Assembly: GCA_025929365.1 (NCBI GenBank)
Contig: JAICMG010000015.1
Coordinates: 1 to 34,098 of the forward strand
Direction of reading: 5' to 3'
Source: Frankiaceae bacterium
Lineage (GTDB): Bacteria; Actinomycetota; Actinomycetes; JAFAQI01
Length of the DNA: 34,098 nt
The position numbers and the translations under genes were made by a program. Positions 6,788-15,131 of the stretch are shown here, one piece after another. Below the pieces are notes generated by a model. The model saw nothing but the letters and a program-made list of their open reading frames with translations. It did not search any database and was not told the origin of the DNA. Numbering within the stretch: position 1 is the stretch's first letter; each line of letters begins with the position of its first letter.

Positions 6788-8428
6788 ATGGCGAGTTCCC
6801 GCACGTCGCGCTTGCGGTGGCCCGCCGTCGCCGTCGTCCTCATCCTGCTTGGACTAACGATCGTGTCGACGATCGGGTCCCACCGCGCCAACCAGGTCCA
6901 GGAGCAACGCCTCCTGCGTGAGCGTGCGGCCGAAGTCGCGGGGATCCTCACCAACGCCTTCTCCAGCCTGCAGACCCAGGTCTCGACAATTGCGGCAGAA
7001 ACGGCCCTGAACGGCGCAGACCCGCGCTCCTTCCTTGCCGCATCAAAAGCTCTCGCCCCCGCGACCGGCGGCTTCAAGACCGGGCTGGCGCGGGTAGGTG
7101 GGGCGTCGGGTAGGCCCCATTTCATCGCGGGAACCGGGTCAATCGCGGGGACGCCGCAACCGGTCGTCTCCGCACTGTTGCAGCGTGCACTGGCCGTGTC
7201 TCCCCAGGGGGTGACCTCCGCGGTCCTCACGTCCGGAAGCGTCAAGGCCCTGGGCATGGCCCAATCGATCGGGCAGCGCGGCCTCGTCGTCTATGAGCAG
7301 TTCCCCCTCGACCTGGCTTCCTTCACCCGTGCGTCGGCCCGCACGCAGCAGTTCCGCGAGCTGCGGGTGGCCCTGTATGCGGGCAGGAGACGCGCCCCGG
7401 GTGACCTGCTGCTGACGACGAACGGATCGACGCCGCCGACCGGTTCCGTCGTCACCGCTCGCGCGCCGTTCGGCGCGGACACCTGGCTGGTCGTCGTGCA
7501 AGCGACGGTGCCGCTCACCGGCACTTTCGCGCAGCAGGCGTACTGGGTCGTCCTGCTGATCGGCCTCGTGCTCACGACGCTGGTCGGCTTCGTCCTCGTG
7601 ACGGTGCTCCGCCGTCGCGACTACGCGATGGCGCTCGTCGCGGAGCGCACCGAGGCGTTGGAGGACTCGATGCGCGAGCTCGAGCACACGCAGGAGCAGC
7701 TCGTGCGAAGCGAGCGTCTCGCCGCGATCGGTGAGCTCGCCTCGGTCGTGGGCCATGAGCTGCGCAACCCGCTCGGTGTCATTACCAACGCGCACTACCT
7801 GCTGCGCACGGTGCTGCAGCGCAAGGACGCCGATCCTGACGTCGAGCGGCATCTGAGCACCGCCGAGCGCGAGGTCGGCGCCGCGACGCTGATCGTCGGA
7901 GACCTGCTCGACTACGCCCGCGCGCGCGAGCCGGTCACCTCGGCGGTGGACGTGGTCGACCTGATCACCGAGATCCAGTCGATCCTGCCCCCTCCCCCTG
8001 GAGTGACGGTGAGCCGGGAGGACGAGCCCGGGCTGCCCGCGGTGCGAGCTGACCGCGATCAGCTCCGGCAGGTGCTCTTGAACGTCCTGTCCAACGCCTA
8101 CGAGGCCGTGCAGGCGAGCGCAGCCGGTTCGACGGGGCCAAATGGCGCATCCGTGACGATCCGGACGGCGTCTGCGGATGCCAAGGTCAGCATTTCCGTT
8201 GCCGATACCGGAATCGGCATGGATGACGAGACTCGCGCGCAGATGTTCGAGCCGTTCTTCACGCGCAAGACGCGGGGGACTGGCCTCGGGCTCGCCGTGA
8301 CGCGCCGCATCGTCGACAGCCATGGCGGCGTTATCCATATCGACAGTGCTCCTGGTCGCGGGACGACGTTCCGAATGGACTTCCCCGCGGCAGAGGTCGA
8401 GGCTGTGGAAGGGGGTGTAGTGCAGTGA
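6788..8428 (+). CDS. Membrane sensor histidine kinase
   Basis: A protein of 546 residues. ATG 6788 was chosen because AGGGAGG at 6775-6781 sits 6 nt upstream and the protein then opens directly with a membrane helix (about 11-30). An extracytoplasmic sensor region (about 31-250) has no domain I recognise. A second membrane helix (about 252-275) is followed by a coiled coil (280-312) and no clear HAMP. The dimerisation helix carries the phospho-acceptor His323 in GHELRNPLGVI. The ATPase domain has the N box NVLSNAYEAV, DTGIGMDDE, FEPFFTRK and TGLGLAVTRRI. It autophosphorylates on His323 and should hand the phosphate to the receiver that overlaps its stop codon by 4 bases. The stimulus is unknown. 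Confidence 0.93.
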   Translation: MASSRTSRLRWPAVAVVLILLGLTIVSTIGSHRANQVQEQRLLRERAAEVAGILTNAFSSLQTQVSTIAAETALNGADPRSFLAASKALAPATGGFKTGLARVGGASGRPHFIAGTGSIAGTPQPVVSALLQRALAVSPQGVTSAVLTSGSVKALGMAQSIGQRGLVVYEQFPLDLASFTRASARTQQFRELRVALYAGRRRAPGDLLLTTNGSTPPTGSVVTARAPFGADTWLVVVQATVPLTGTFAQQAYWVVLLIGLVLTTLVGFVLVTVLRRRDYAMALVAERTEALEDSMRELEHTQEQLVRSERLAAIGELASVVGHELRNPLGVITNAHYLLRTVLQRKDADPDVERHLSTAEREVGAATLIVGDLLDYARAREPVTSAVDVVDLITEIQSILPPPPGVTVSREDEPGLPAVRADRDQLRQVLLNVLSNAYEAVQASAAGSTGPNGASVTIRTASADAKVSISVADTGIGMDDETRAQMFEPFFTRKTRGTGLGLAVTRRIVDSHGGVIHIDSAPGRGTTFRMDFPAAEVEAVEGGVVQ

Positions 8429-8781
8429 GCGCGTCGGTCCTCGTTGTCGACGACGAGACAGGCATGCGAGAAACACTGGTCGACATCCTCGAGGAGGCCG
8501 GCTATGAGGTGACCCCGGCTGAAGACGGCGCGGAGGCCCTCGAGATGGCGCGCACTCACCGGTACGACGTCATCGTCATGGACATCCGGATGCCGATGCT
8601 CACCGGCGTCGAGGTGCTCGCGTCGTTGCAGCACCCGCCGCCTCAGGTGGTGCTGATGACAGGCTTTGCCCTCGAGGAGCAGCTCGAGGAGGCGCGCGCC
8701 CACCACGCCTTTGCCATCATGCAAAAGCCGTTTCAGGTGCCCTACCTGCTGCGAGTCGTCGCAGACGCCGTCGCCGTGTGA
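8425..8781 (+). CDS. Single-domain response regulator (CheY/Spo0F-like)
   Basis: A protein of 118 residues starting at GTG 8425, inside the stop of the kinase gene (GTGA overlap), so the two are probably translationally coupled. It is a complete receiver with Asp9/Asp10, phospho-acceptor Asp53 in VIVMDIRMPM, Thr79 and Lys101 in MQKPF. There is no DNA-binding or enzymatic output domain. It must act by protein-protein contact or as a phosphorelay intermediate. The nearby receiver-GGDEF-EAL protein is an obvious candidate downstream element, by inference from proximity only. Convergent with the protease gene, 6 bp apart. Confidence 0.93.
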   Translation: MSASVLVVDDETGMRETLVDILEEAGYEVTPAEDGAEALEMARTHRYDVIVMDIRMPMLTGVEVLASLQHPPPQVVLMTGFALEEQLEEARAHHAFAIMQKPFQVPYLLRVVADAVAV

Positions 8782-8787
8782 GCCCGG

Positions 8788-10173
8788 CTAGCGCGCGACG
8801 TACATCCCGTCCACGGTGACCGGCCCGTCGCCGAGGCACACGAAGCGGAACCGTCGGTTGCCCTCGGAGGCGCCGGCGTAGAACCGGAACCGCTTGATGC
8901 CCGCGTGGCTCGAGCGGAGGTTGATGACACGGATCTGCCTTCCGAACAGCACCACGCCCAGCTTGCCGTAGGACGGTCCGGTGCGCGCGACGAGCGTGTA
9001 GGTCTTGCCGGTGCCTGCCACCGTCGCGCGCGCGTGGCGATGTGACGTTTGCGCAAGGGAACCTGCGATGTCACTGCCGCCGTTGTGGCGCTGCCAGCCC
9101 TTCGAGAAGATGAAGTTCTCGTCATCGATCGGCACCACCACTGTGGCGGTCTTCGACGGCGAGGCGGTGCCCGCGATGTCGTGCGCCGTCACGGTCAACA
9201 CGTACGTCGAGCCCGGGATCGCCCGGAACGGGTAGGAGCCGGTTGCAGGCGCATTCCGGTCGAAGTAGACGGGCGCCGACTGGCCCGCCCGCGTGATCTC
9301 GACGGTTGCTTGGTGAACATCCAAACCGCCTGAGGAGGCAGAGCCGCTCCACGTGGCTGACATGTCGAGCGAGCCCGACGAGCTGTGCGGGTGCGTCAGC
9401 GACATTGCGGCGGTGGCGGTCGGCACGGCGATCGGGCTGAGTGCCGCCGAGACGATCTTCGGCCACAACGGTGCGCCGAGGCCGGTGACGGTGTCGTAGC
9501 CGGTGCCGGCGGTGACGGACGGGTCGTGGTCCGCGTCGCTCGCAGCACCGTTGCTGCCGATGGTGATGTCGCGGAACGAGCCGTTGTTGTGCGCGTACGA
9601 CTCGTACAACGCGCTGTGAACGTCGCCGATTCCGGTGGTGACGGCGTGCGACGCGAGCGCGTTCGTGAACAGCGCGGCCGACACCGGCGCAGCCAGGCTG
9701 GTGCCACCGAAGACCAGATTTCCGGATCCGGCGTCCGCGTTGTCGGTGGGATCGCTCGTGTAGATCGGGAACCCCGTGTTCGGGTCGGCATCCGCGCTGA
9801 TGTCGGGCACCAGGCGCTTGGTCGCTTGCGAGAACGGTGCCGTCTGGATCGCGCCCTGGTAGGCAGGCTTGTTGAAGCCGGCGAACAGGACGTTGCCCGA
9901 GATTCCGCCGCCGCTTCCGCCGTGGCCGTCGCAGGTGCTGGAGTCGGCGCAACTCCACGCAGTCTCGTTCCAGTTGGAGCCGTTGTTGGCGGCGCTGCTG
10001 CCGACCGGCGTCAACGTCGTGCCGCCGACCCCGACGACCTCCGGGGACGAGGCCGGGTAGTCGACGTTCTGGCCACCGGTGCTGCACTGGTCGTAGATCC
10101 CGTCGTCACCGGTCGCGGCGAAGACGGTCACCCCAGCGGCGAGCAGCGAAGTCAGAACCGGCTCAGTCGCTGA
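8788..10173 (-). CDS. S53 (sedolisin/kumamolisin) protease, C-terminal part, out of frame with its N-terminus
   Basis: This frame is open from just after a TGA (10174-10176) to a TAG at 8788; its first usual start is GTG 10131. It contains the catalytic half of an S53 serine carboxyl peptidase. ATGDDG holds the oxyanion Asp (residue 9 from GTG). FGGTSLAAP holds the nucleophile Ser145. GTGYDTVTGLGAP belongs to the calcium-binding end of the fold. Beyond residue about 225 come an Ig-like segment and a final beta-rich domain (WQRHNGGSDIAG ... VTVDGMYVAR) of the kind appended to secreted actinobacterial proteins. The prodomain and Glu/Asp residues are in the gene at 10163-11158, one frame away. 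On its own this piece lacks a signal peptide and half of its active site. Confidence 0.85.
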   Translation of the reverse strand, partial: SATEPVLTSLLAAGVTVFAATGDDGIYDQCSTGGQNVDYPASSPEVVGVGGTTLTPVGSSAANNGSNWNETAWSCADSSTCDGHGGSGGGISGNVLFAGFNKPAYQGAIQTAPFSQATKRLVPDISADADPNTGFPIYTSDPTDNADAGSGNLVFGGTSLAAPVSAALFTNALASHAVTTGIGDVHSALYESYAHNNGSFRDITIGSNGAASDADHDPSVTAGTGYDTVTGLGAPLWPKIVSAALSPIAVPTATAAMSLTHPHSSSGSLDMSATWSGSASSGGLDVHQATVEITRAGQSAPVYFDRNAPATGSYPFRAIPGSTYVLTVTAHDIAGTASPSKTATVVVPIDDENFIFSKGWQRHNGGSDIAGSLAQTSHRHARATVAGTGKTYTLVARTGPSYGKLGVVLFGRQIRVINLRSSHAGIKRFRFYAGASEGNRRFRFVCLGDGPVTVDGMYVAR

Positions 10174-11158
10174 TCAGGTCGTGTCCGGCGTCGGCCTCGC
10201 AGTTCCCCCACGACGTCGAGAGGGCGACGATGTGCGGGTCGCCACCGTGGTAGGCATTGCTGTCCTGGGTGACGTCGTCGAGGACTTGCGACAGCGCATC
10301 GAAGTACCCGGCGCCGGTGTTGGGCGCGAAGTACGGCCGCTGGTGGGCGTATGGATCGGTCGACAGGATCGCCTCCTGGTCGAGATCCACCTCGTCGTCG
10401 CCGTCGGGCGTCGAGGTCGGCGTCGGCACCGCGGCCTGGTCGACCGGCACGAGCGTGAGGTCGTTGGCGGCGCTGTACCTCGGGACTCCGTACCCTGCGC
10501 TGCTCGCCCAGGTCGCGAGATCGTTCGGGGCCCAGCTTGCGAACTGGACGGTGGCGATCGTCAGCGTCGCGTTCGGGTCCGAGCCGCTGTAGGGCTGCTG
10601 GTTGCTCGCGGTCAGATCCGCAGAGGTGTAGGCGTTGCGGAAGTCGGGACCGTGCAGCACGCCGCGGCTGACCCTGTTGTGGAACATGGCCGGTCCGGTC
10701 GCAGTGGCGAACGCCGCCGTCGCGATGCCGTGCAGAGACGCGGGAAGCGATGGGTAGGGGCCGGTCGCGGCACGTCGCTGTGCCGGCGTCGCGTGCGCGC
10801 GCATCGAGGCGTGAGTGCCGAAGGTCGCAGCGACCGCGGCGGCTGAGCCCGTTGCCGACACCGACCACGCCGTGTCGCGGGTGACCGTGAAGCCGGCGTC
10901 GCGCAGCGCGCGCGCGGCGGCGGCGTGCTGCGCCGCGCCGGGCAGCAGGTGACGCAGCGCGCGCACGCGCTGAGCGTGAGTCAGGCCCCGGCTGGCGGCA
11001 AGCTCCTGCAGGCCGGCCCGGTCCGGGGCCTTCAGGAACACAGTGACCCCCGTGGTGGCGGTTGCCGCCGCGGCGGGGACGGCTGCCCCGCCGACCCATG
11101 CGATCGCGCCCAGGCACAACACGACAGGCAGGCAGGACGAAGCGACGCGTCGCAACAT
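10163..11158 (-). CDS. S53 protease, signal peptide, prodomain and N-terminal catalytic part
   Basis: A piece of 331 residues from ATG 11156-11158. A signal peptide spans about 1-31 (basic MLRR, hydrophobic core, AAA cleavage region). The prokumamolisin activation domain covers about 35-165 (TVFLKAPDRAGLQELAASRG ... GSAAAVAATFGTH). The start of the S53 catalytic domain follows, with the Glu256-x3-Asp260 pair in EVDLDQE matching the Glu-Asp of the family triad. The frame stops at TGA 10163-10165 just after STSWGNCE, where S53 enzymes continue to the oxyanion Asp and Ser. That continuation exists in the next frame, so the gene is interrupted by one extra base (or a two-base loss) within 10163-10173. 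Family members are secreted acid proteases. No strong ribosome binding site is seen. Confidence 0.85.
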   Translation of the reverse strand: MLRRVASSCLPVVLCLGAIAWVGGAAVPAAAATATTGVTVFLKAPDRAGLQELAASRGLTHAQRVRALRHLLPGAAQHAAAARALRDAGFTVTRDTAWSVSATGSAAAVAATFGTHASMRAHATPAQRRAATGPYPSLPASLHGIATAAFATATGPAMFHNRVSRGVLHGPDFRNAYTSADLTASNQQPYSGSDPNATLTIATVQFASWAPNDLATWASSAGYGVPRYSAANDLTLVPVDQAAVPTPTSTPDGDDEVDLDQEAILSTDPYAHQRPYFAPNTGAGYFDALSQVLDDVTQDSNAYHGGDPHIVALSTSWGNCEADAGHDLISD

Positions 11159-11282
11159 GTGAGTGGTCCCCGGCTTCTCTCGCGGCCTTCTCGTTTTTCG
11201 CGCGCTGCGCGACCCCCATAAGGCCATCGGCAATCCCGCCCAGGATATGAACCCCCAAGAGGACGGGACCGAGACGCTCCAG

Positions 11283-11319
11283 CGCACACGACGAAGCGGT
11301 GTGCGAGCTCAGCAGCTCG
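11283..11319 (-). terminator. Tandem hairpins between glycosyltransferase and protease genes
   Basis: Two adjoining inverted repeats lie 50-86 nt beyond the stop of the glycosyltransferase gene (11369). One is CGCACAC / GTGTGCG (11283-11289 and 11299-11305, loop 9). The other is CGAGCT / AGCTCG (11304-11309 and 11314-11319, loop 4). They share two bases, so they are partly alternative structures. They probably terminate transcription before the protease gene; no T-tract is present. The rest of 11159-11368 shows no clear promoter to me. Confidence 0.45.
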
Positions 11320-11368
11320 AGCAAAGGGAGGTGGGTCCGAGGCGTGGGTGAAGAAGTCCTGGTCCTGG

Positions 11369-13240
11369 TCAGGCCGCGCCTGGCGAGGGCTCCAGGCGCA
11401 TGTCGCGGCCCTCCCGGACGAGCTCCCAGCCGATCGTTCGGGCGGGTGTCCCGCCGGGCGGCCCGAAGCGCACCCACAGCCGCCAGTGCGAGCCGCCCGG
11501 GAGCCGGTGCGGCAGCTTGGCCCGGAACGTCGAGCCGCTCGGTTGCACGTCGACCATGGCGGCGATCCGAACGCTCGGTGACTCCGCGTCCGAGGGCTCC
11601 AGGATGAGCGTCGCCTCGAGCTGGTTCGCCGCTCCACGCAGTGCCGGGATGGTGAGGCTGAGGCGCCGACGCCGCAGCTGCGGAGCGGCCGCGTTGTCCA
11701 GCAGGTCCACGAGAGGGTGGGACCACTCCGCGACGTCGAGGGCAAGCATCGGAGCGGGATAGGTCCAGTACGGCTGGATCACCCGTGGACCCGCGCCGGT
11801 CTCGATCACCCACGCGTCGACCGGGTCGGGGTCGGCGCCCCCCGCGGGGCGTAGCGCGGCGCCGCGGGTCAACCCGCCCACCATTGTCCGCAGGCGCAGG
11901 TCCCACAACCCCGCATCGAGTGGTGTCCCGCCCTGCAGGGCGGCCGGGTCGATCGCGACCTCGCCGACGACCTCGATCTCTCCGCTCGCCGTGATCGACA
12001 TCGACAGCCCCTCGGTCGTCGACCAGACCTGTGAGTCGGTGCGCGACACGGTCGCGCAGTCGAGATCCACGGTGGCGAGGTCGGCTGCGGTGACGCGGCG
12101 GTCAGCTGGGTCGACACTCGGCGCGGCAGCGATGGGCACCAGCCAGTCCTCGCCGTCGGCCTCCAGCTGAAGCGGAGCGTCCCCCGCGTAAAGGACGGCA
12201 TCGAGCTCGACGTGGAGCTTGCCGTCGCGCCAGCTCGCCGCGTAGCACGTGGCGTGCAGCCGCACCGACTCCAGCCAGGTGGCGTAGGTCGTGAGCAGCG
12301 TGATCGCGCCGTCCAGCATGAGGCGTGACTGGGTCCGGATGAAGAACGGCAGGCCCTCGCGCACCGCTGGCTCGAACCGCTTCGTCGCGAGGTCGCGCAC
12401 GCAGTCGAGAACCTCACGCCGATAGCGCTCGTCGTAGTCGCGCATCGCGCTGCCGCGCAACCGACCGAGCATCTCGTTTCGGTAGAACCGGCGTTGGATC
12501 GGGATGCGCAGGTCCGGCTGCTCGATCGATTCGTCGATCACGTCGAGGACGTGTGACAGGTCACGGAAGTACTCCTGCGGAACCATCTCGACATCGCCGA
12601 GGTTGCGGCCCGCGACGCGGCGGCGCCGGTAGAAGTAGCAGGCTAGATCGCCCACAACCGCGACCGACTTGGCCTTCGTGTAGACCTGCATGCTGAAGTG
12701 CTCGTCCTCGACGTGTCGTGGGCCTTCGGCGAAGCGGATGCCGTTGTCGATGATCAGCCGGCGCCGAATCATCTTGTGCGGTGTCAGCGTCTCGACGAGG
12801 GGGTAGTCGTGGATCGTTCGGCCCGTTACGGTCTGCCGGAACACCGGCTGGTGCAGACCGCGAAAGTCACTCGTCAGCTTGCCCACGACGACATCGGCGT
12901 CTGACTCCCTCGCGATCGCGAGCAAACGCTCGAGTGCGCGAGGGTGCAGGGAGTCGTCGCTGTCCACGAACTGCACGTAGTCGCCGCCGGCCTGCTCGAC
13001 TCCGATGTTGCGTGGACGGCCCGGCCATCCGGTCGCGTCGATCCGATGGAGACGAATCAGGCCGGGCCAGCGCTCGACGTATCTCGCCACCCGCCGGTCA
13101 CTGCCGTCTGTGCTGCCGTCGTCGACGAGGATGACCTCGAACTGATCGTGCGGAAGCGTCTGCGCGACGAGTGAGTCCAGGCACTCGTCGATGTTCGCGC
13201 CAGGGTTGAAGAACGGCACGACGACACTGACATCGACCAT
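11369..13240 (-). CDS. Family 2 glycosyltransferase, TarS-like, with C-terminal accessory modules
   Basis: A protein of 623 residues from ATG 13238-13240; in-frame starts further out would overlap the divergent gene. The GT-A catalytic domain covers about 1-230: VSVVVPFFNPG, VDDGSTDGSD (nucleotide-sugar binding), QFVDSDDSL with the metal-binding Asp93-x-Asp95, and HVEDEHF at 177-182, where the acidic pair resembles the catalytic-base region of TarS/TarP wall teichoic acid glycosyltransferases. Residues 230-340 look like the helical linker of that group. The remainder (about 345-623) is beta-rich and probably binds glycan or oligomerises. The acceptor is unknown; a cell-wall polymer is the best inference. 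Tail motif W446...GLTR recurs in the divergent neighbour. Confidence 0.87.
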   Translation of the reverse strand: MVDVSVVVPFFNPGANIDECLDSLVAQTLPHDQFEVILVDDGSTDGSDRRVARYVERWPGLIRLHRIDATGWPGRPRNIGVEQAGGDYVQFVDSDDSLHPRALERLLAIARESDADVVVGKLTSDFRGLHQPVFRQTVTGRTIHDYPLVETLTPHKMIRRRLIIDNGIRFAEGPRHVEDEHFSMQVYTKAKSVAVVGDLACYFYRRRRVAGRNLGDVEMVPQEYFRDLSHVLDVIDESIEQPDLRIPIQRRFYRNEMLGRLRGSAMRDYDERYRREVLDCVRDLATKRFEPAVREGLPFFIRTQSRLMLDGAITLLTTYATWLESVRLHATCYAASWRDGKLHVELDAVLYAGDAPLQLEADGEDWLVPIAAAPSVDPADRRVTAADLATVDLDCATVSRTDSQVWSTTEGLSMSITASGEIEVVGEVAIDPAALQGGTPLDAGLWDLRLRTMVGGLTRGAALRPAGGADPDPVDAWVIETGAGPRVIQPYWTYPAPMLALDVAEWSHPLVDLLDNAAAPQLRRRRLSLTIPALRGAANQLEATLILEPSDAESPSVRIAAMVDVQPSGSTFRAKLPHRLPGGSHWRLWVRFGPPGGTPARTIGWELVREGRDMRLEPSPGAA

Positions 13241-13294
13241 TTCCGCTGACCTTAGTGCCCCCAGGCTTTCGCGCCTGTCATCTAGTGTCCGGAT

Positions 13295-14191
13295 ATGAGC
13301 GAGTTGTCGCCGCTTTCGGTAGCCGACGCTAGCGCGTGGCTGGACGAGCTGCGGGAGGGAGCAAGCGGCATCGAGAAGTCGGCGCTCGCGAATGCGCACG
13401 ACCTGTTGCGAGCAGTGAGCGGCACGACGGACGAAGAACCCATGGCGCTGCTCGAGTCCGCTGCGGCGTACGCAAGTGGTGCCGACGCGACGGTCGTCGA
13501 GTCACTCGCGCCCCGGATCCGGGTCGCGATGCGGCTGCTGCGCGCAGGCGCGCTTTCGGCGGCATGGGTTGTCGTCGTCGACAACGCGACCGGTTTCGTG
13601 TCGCGCGACTTCCGGGCATCGACGTCGTCGGGCGCCGAACGTACCGAGTGGCCGCTTCCGCTGCTGACTGCGCTAGAACCCCCGCACGTCTTCGCCGATC
13701 TTCCTGGGTTCCGTGATCCGCGCTACGCCGTGGCCGATGAGCTGTACGAGATCGGTGCCGGGATGAAGCTGCGCTGTCACGTTGATGAGGTCGCTGCCGG
13801 CCGCCACCCCGTCCTGTCCGGGTGGGCGGCGCTCGACGTGCTGACCACCGATCCGGAGGAAGAAGTGGCGATCGTGGCCACGCAGGAAGGACGCGACGTG
13901 CGGTGGCCCGGTGTGCGGCAGCGCCGCGCCGACCTTGTCGGCGGCAATCGCGACACCATTCGGCGGCGGGCGTGGGCGGGCTGGACGGCGGAGTGTCGGC
14001 CCGGCGAGCTCGGCGAGGGCGCCGGGAAGTGGTCGCTGTCGGTCGAGGTGACCCACCGTGGCCTGACGCGACGCGCTCGCATCGGGAAGTCGGTGGGAGA
14101 GCTCGCGGCATGCGCGGTAGGCCGGCAGCTCAGCGACCGCCCGGTCACGCGCTTGCTGGCTGGTCCGGGCGGATGGGCGATCGGCAGCTAG
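13295..14191 (+). CDS. Protein of unknown function paired with the glycosyltransferase
   Basis: A protein of 298 residues from ATG 13295, 54 bp from the divergent glycosyltransferase start. The first 80 residues are predicted helical. The middle and C-terminal parts alternate short hydrophobic strands (SAAWVVVVDNATGFVSRDF, SGWAALDVLTTDPEEEVAIV, GKWSLSVEVTHRGLTRRARIG). There is no signal peptide or membrane helix. I do not recognise the family. The segment W246 to GLTR (256-259) matches, with identical spacing, a segment of the glycosyltransferase's beta-rich tail (W446 to 456-459), so the two may share an accessory carbohydrate-related fold. It converges on the amidase gene with stops overlapping on CTAG (14188-14191). 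Confidence 0.75.
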   Translation: MSELSPLSVADASAWLDELREGASGIEKSALANAHDLLRAVSGTTDEEPMALLESAAAYASGADATVVESLAPRIRVAMRLLRAGALSAAWVVVVDNATGFVSRDFRASTSSGAERTEWPLPLLTALEPPHVFADLPGFRDPRYAVADELYEIGAGMKLRCHVDEVAAGRHPVLSGWAALDVLTTDPEEEVAIVATQEGRDVRWPGVRQRRADLVGGNRDTIRRRAWAGWTAECRPGELGEGAGKWSLSVEVTHRGLTRRARIGKSVGELAACAVGRQLSDRPVTRLLAGPGGWAIGS

Positions 14192-14949
14192 TGCGCCTTG
14201 CTGAGATAGCGGATAACGGCCGACGTGAACGCGGCCGCGACGCGCCGCTGGAAGTGCCGTGAGGTGAGCAGCCTCGCGTCGTGCGCGTTGCGCATGTTGC
14301 CGCACTCGACGAGCACCTTGGGTTGGGTCGCGAGGTTCAGCCCGGCCAGGTCGTTGCGGTGCGCGATGCCCTTCCGCCCGTCGTAGGTGCTGGTCGGCAT
14401 GGAGGTCATCGCGAGCAGCTCATGACGCACGATGCGCCCGAGTACCGCTGACGGACCGACGATCCGCCGGTTCACCTTGTCCTTGACCGGCTCGAGGATG
14501 GCAAAACCTCGGCCCGAGGCAGGGCCGCCGTCGGCGTGGATGTCGATCGCGACGGCCGAGTGCGCGTTGTCGAGGATGCGGGCGCGGCGATCGACGCACG
14601 GGCCGATGCCGTGGTTGTCGTGCCGTGTCATGACGACCTTCGCGCCTTCGCGTCGCAGATCCGCGGCAAGGAAGGTGGCGACCCGCCACGTGAACCTCGG
14701 CTCGGTGTAGCCGCCGTTGGTCTGCGTACCCGTCGTGTCGCACGCCTCCTTCTCGCGGCCGTTCCAGACCTGGTGGTCGAGGTAGGCGGGATCGGTGTAG
14801 TTACGGCCGTTGTGGCCCGGGTCGATCCCGATCACCAGGCCGGCGAGCGGCCCGCTCCGTACTGTCTCGGCGACACCGTGTGCACCGACCGGGTCGGCGG
14901 TACAGCCGGCGGCCAGCAGCGCCGTCACGGCGGCGAGGTAGCGGAGCAC
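14188..14949 (-). CDS. N-acetylmuramoyl-L-alanine amidase (Amidase_3), lipoprotein
   Basis: A protein of 253 residues from GTG 14947-14949, chosen because it gives a compact lipoprotein signal: LRYLAAVTALLAAGC with the lipobox cysteine at residue 16. An ATG at 15022-15024 would add 25 residues, giving an unusually long leader, and a possible promoter lies immediately upstream of it. The domain matches zinc-dependent Amidase_3, which cuts the bond between MurNAc and the stem peptide. Zinc ligands are His46 (GIDPGHNG), Glu83 and His138 (IDIHADGG); the catalytic Glu215 is in KVLVECGNM. The protein should be anchored outside the cytoplasmic membrane. An NGREKEACDTTGTQT insertion is visible near residues 63-77. 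Its neighbours suggest envelope remodelling. Confidence 0.9.
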   Translation of the reverse strand: MLRYLAAVTALLAAGCTADPVGAHGVAETVRSGPLAGLVIGIDPGHNGRNYTDPAYLDHQVWNGREKEACDTTGTQTNGGYTEPRFTWRVATFLAADLRREGAKVVMTRHDNHGIGPCVDRRARILDNAHSAVAIDIHADGGPASGRGFAILEPVKDKVNRRIVGPSAVLGRIVRHELLAMTSMPTSTYDGRKGIAHRNDLAGLNLATQPKVLVECGNMRNAHDARLLTSRHFQRRVAAAFTSAVIRYLSKAH

Positions 14950-15067
14950 AGCATCTGTTCTACCCGGCGGAAGAAGCGACGCCCGGCCTAGTGGGGGGGT
15001 GTACCGGGCCGGACGCCGCTTCATCGAGTCTATCTTGCGCTAGGGCGATAGTTTCAATAGGTAAGCA

Positions 15068-15108
15068 GACAGCCGCCGCGCGACCCGGTGGTCGACGCGG
15101 CGGCTGTC
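15068..15108 (-). terminator. GC-rich perfect hairpin terminator
   Basis: A perfect 13-bp inverted repeat, GACAGCCGCCGCG (15068-15080) and CGCGGCGGCTGTC (15096-15108), with a 15-nt loop. It begins 24 nt beyond the stop of the histone-like gene and lies before the amidase gene on the same strand. There is no U-tract, as is usual in high-GC actinobacteria. It probably ends the histone-like transcript. Confidence 0.8.
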
Positions 15109-15131
15109 GGGGCTCGCCTGGGAACGAAGGG

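Noticed and set aside
10163-10176. Programmed +1 frameshift joining the two protease pieces
   Set aside because: The only window for the shift reads AGC GAC TGA with no slippery run or upstream Shine-Dalgarno-like stimulator, so a base error or mutation is the simpler reading.
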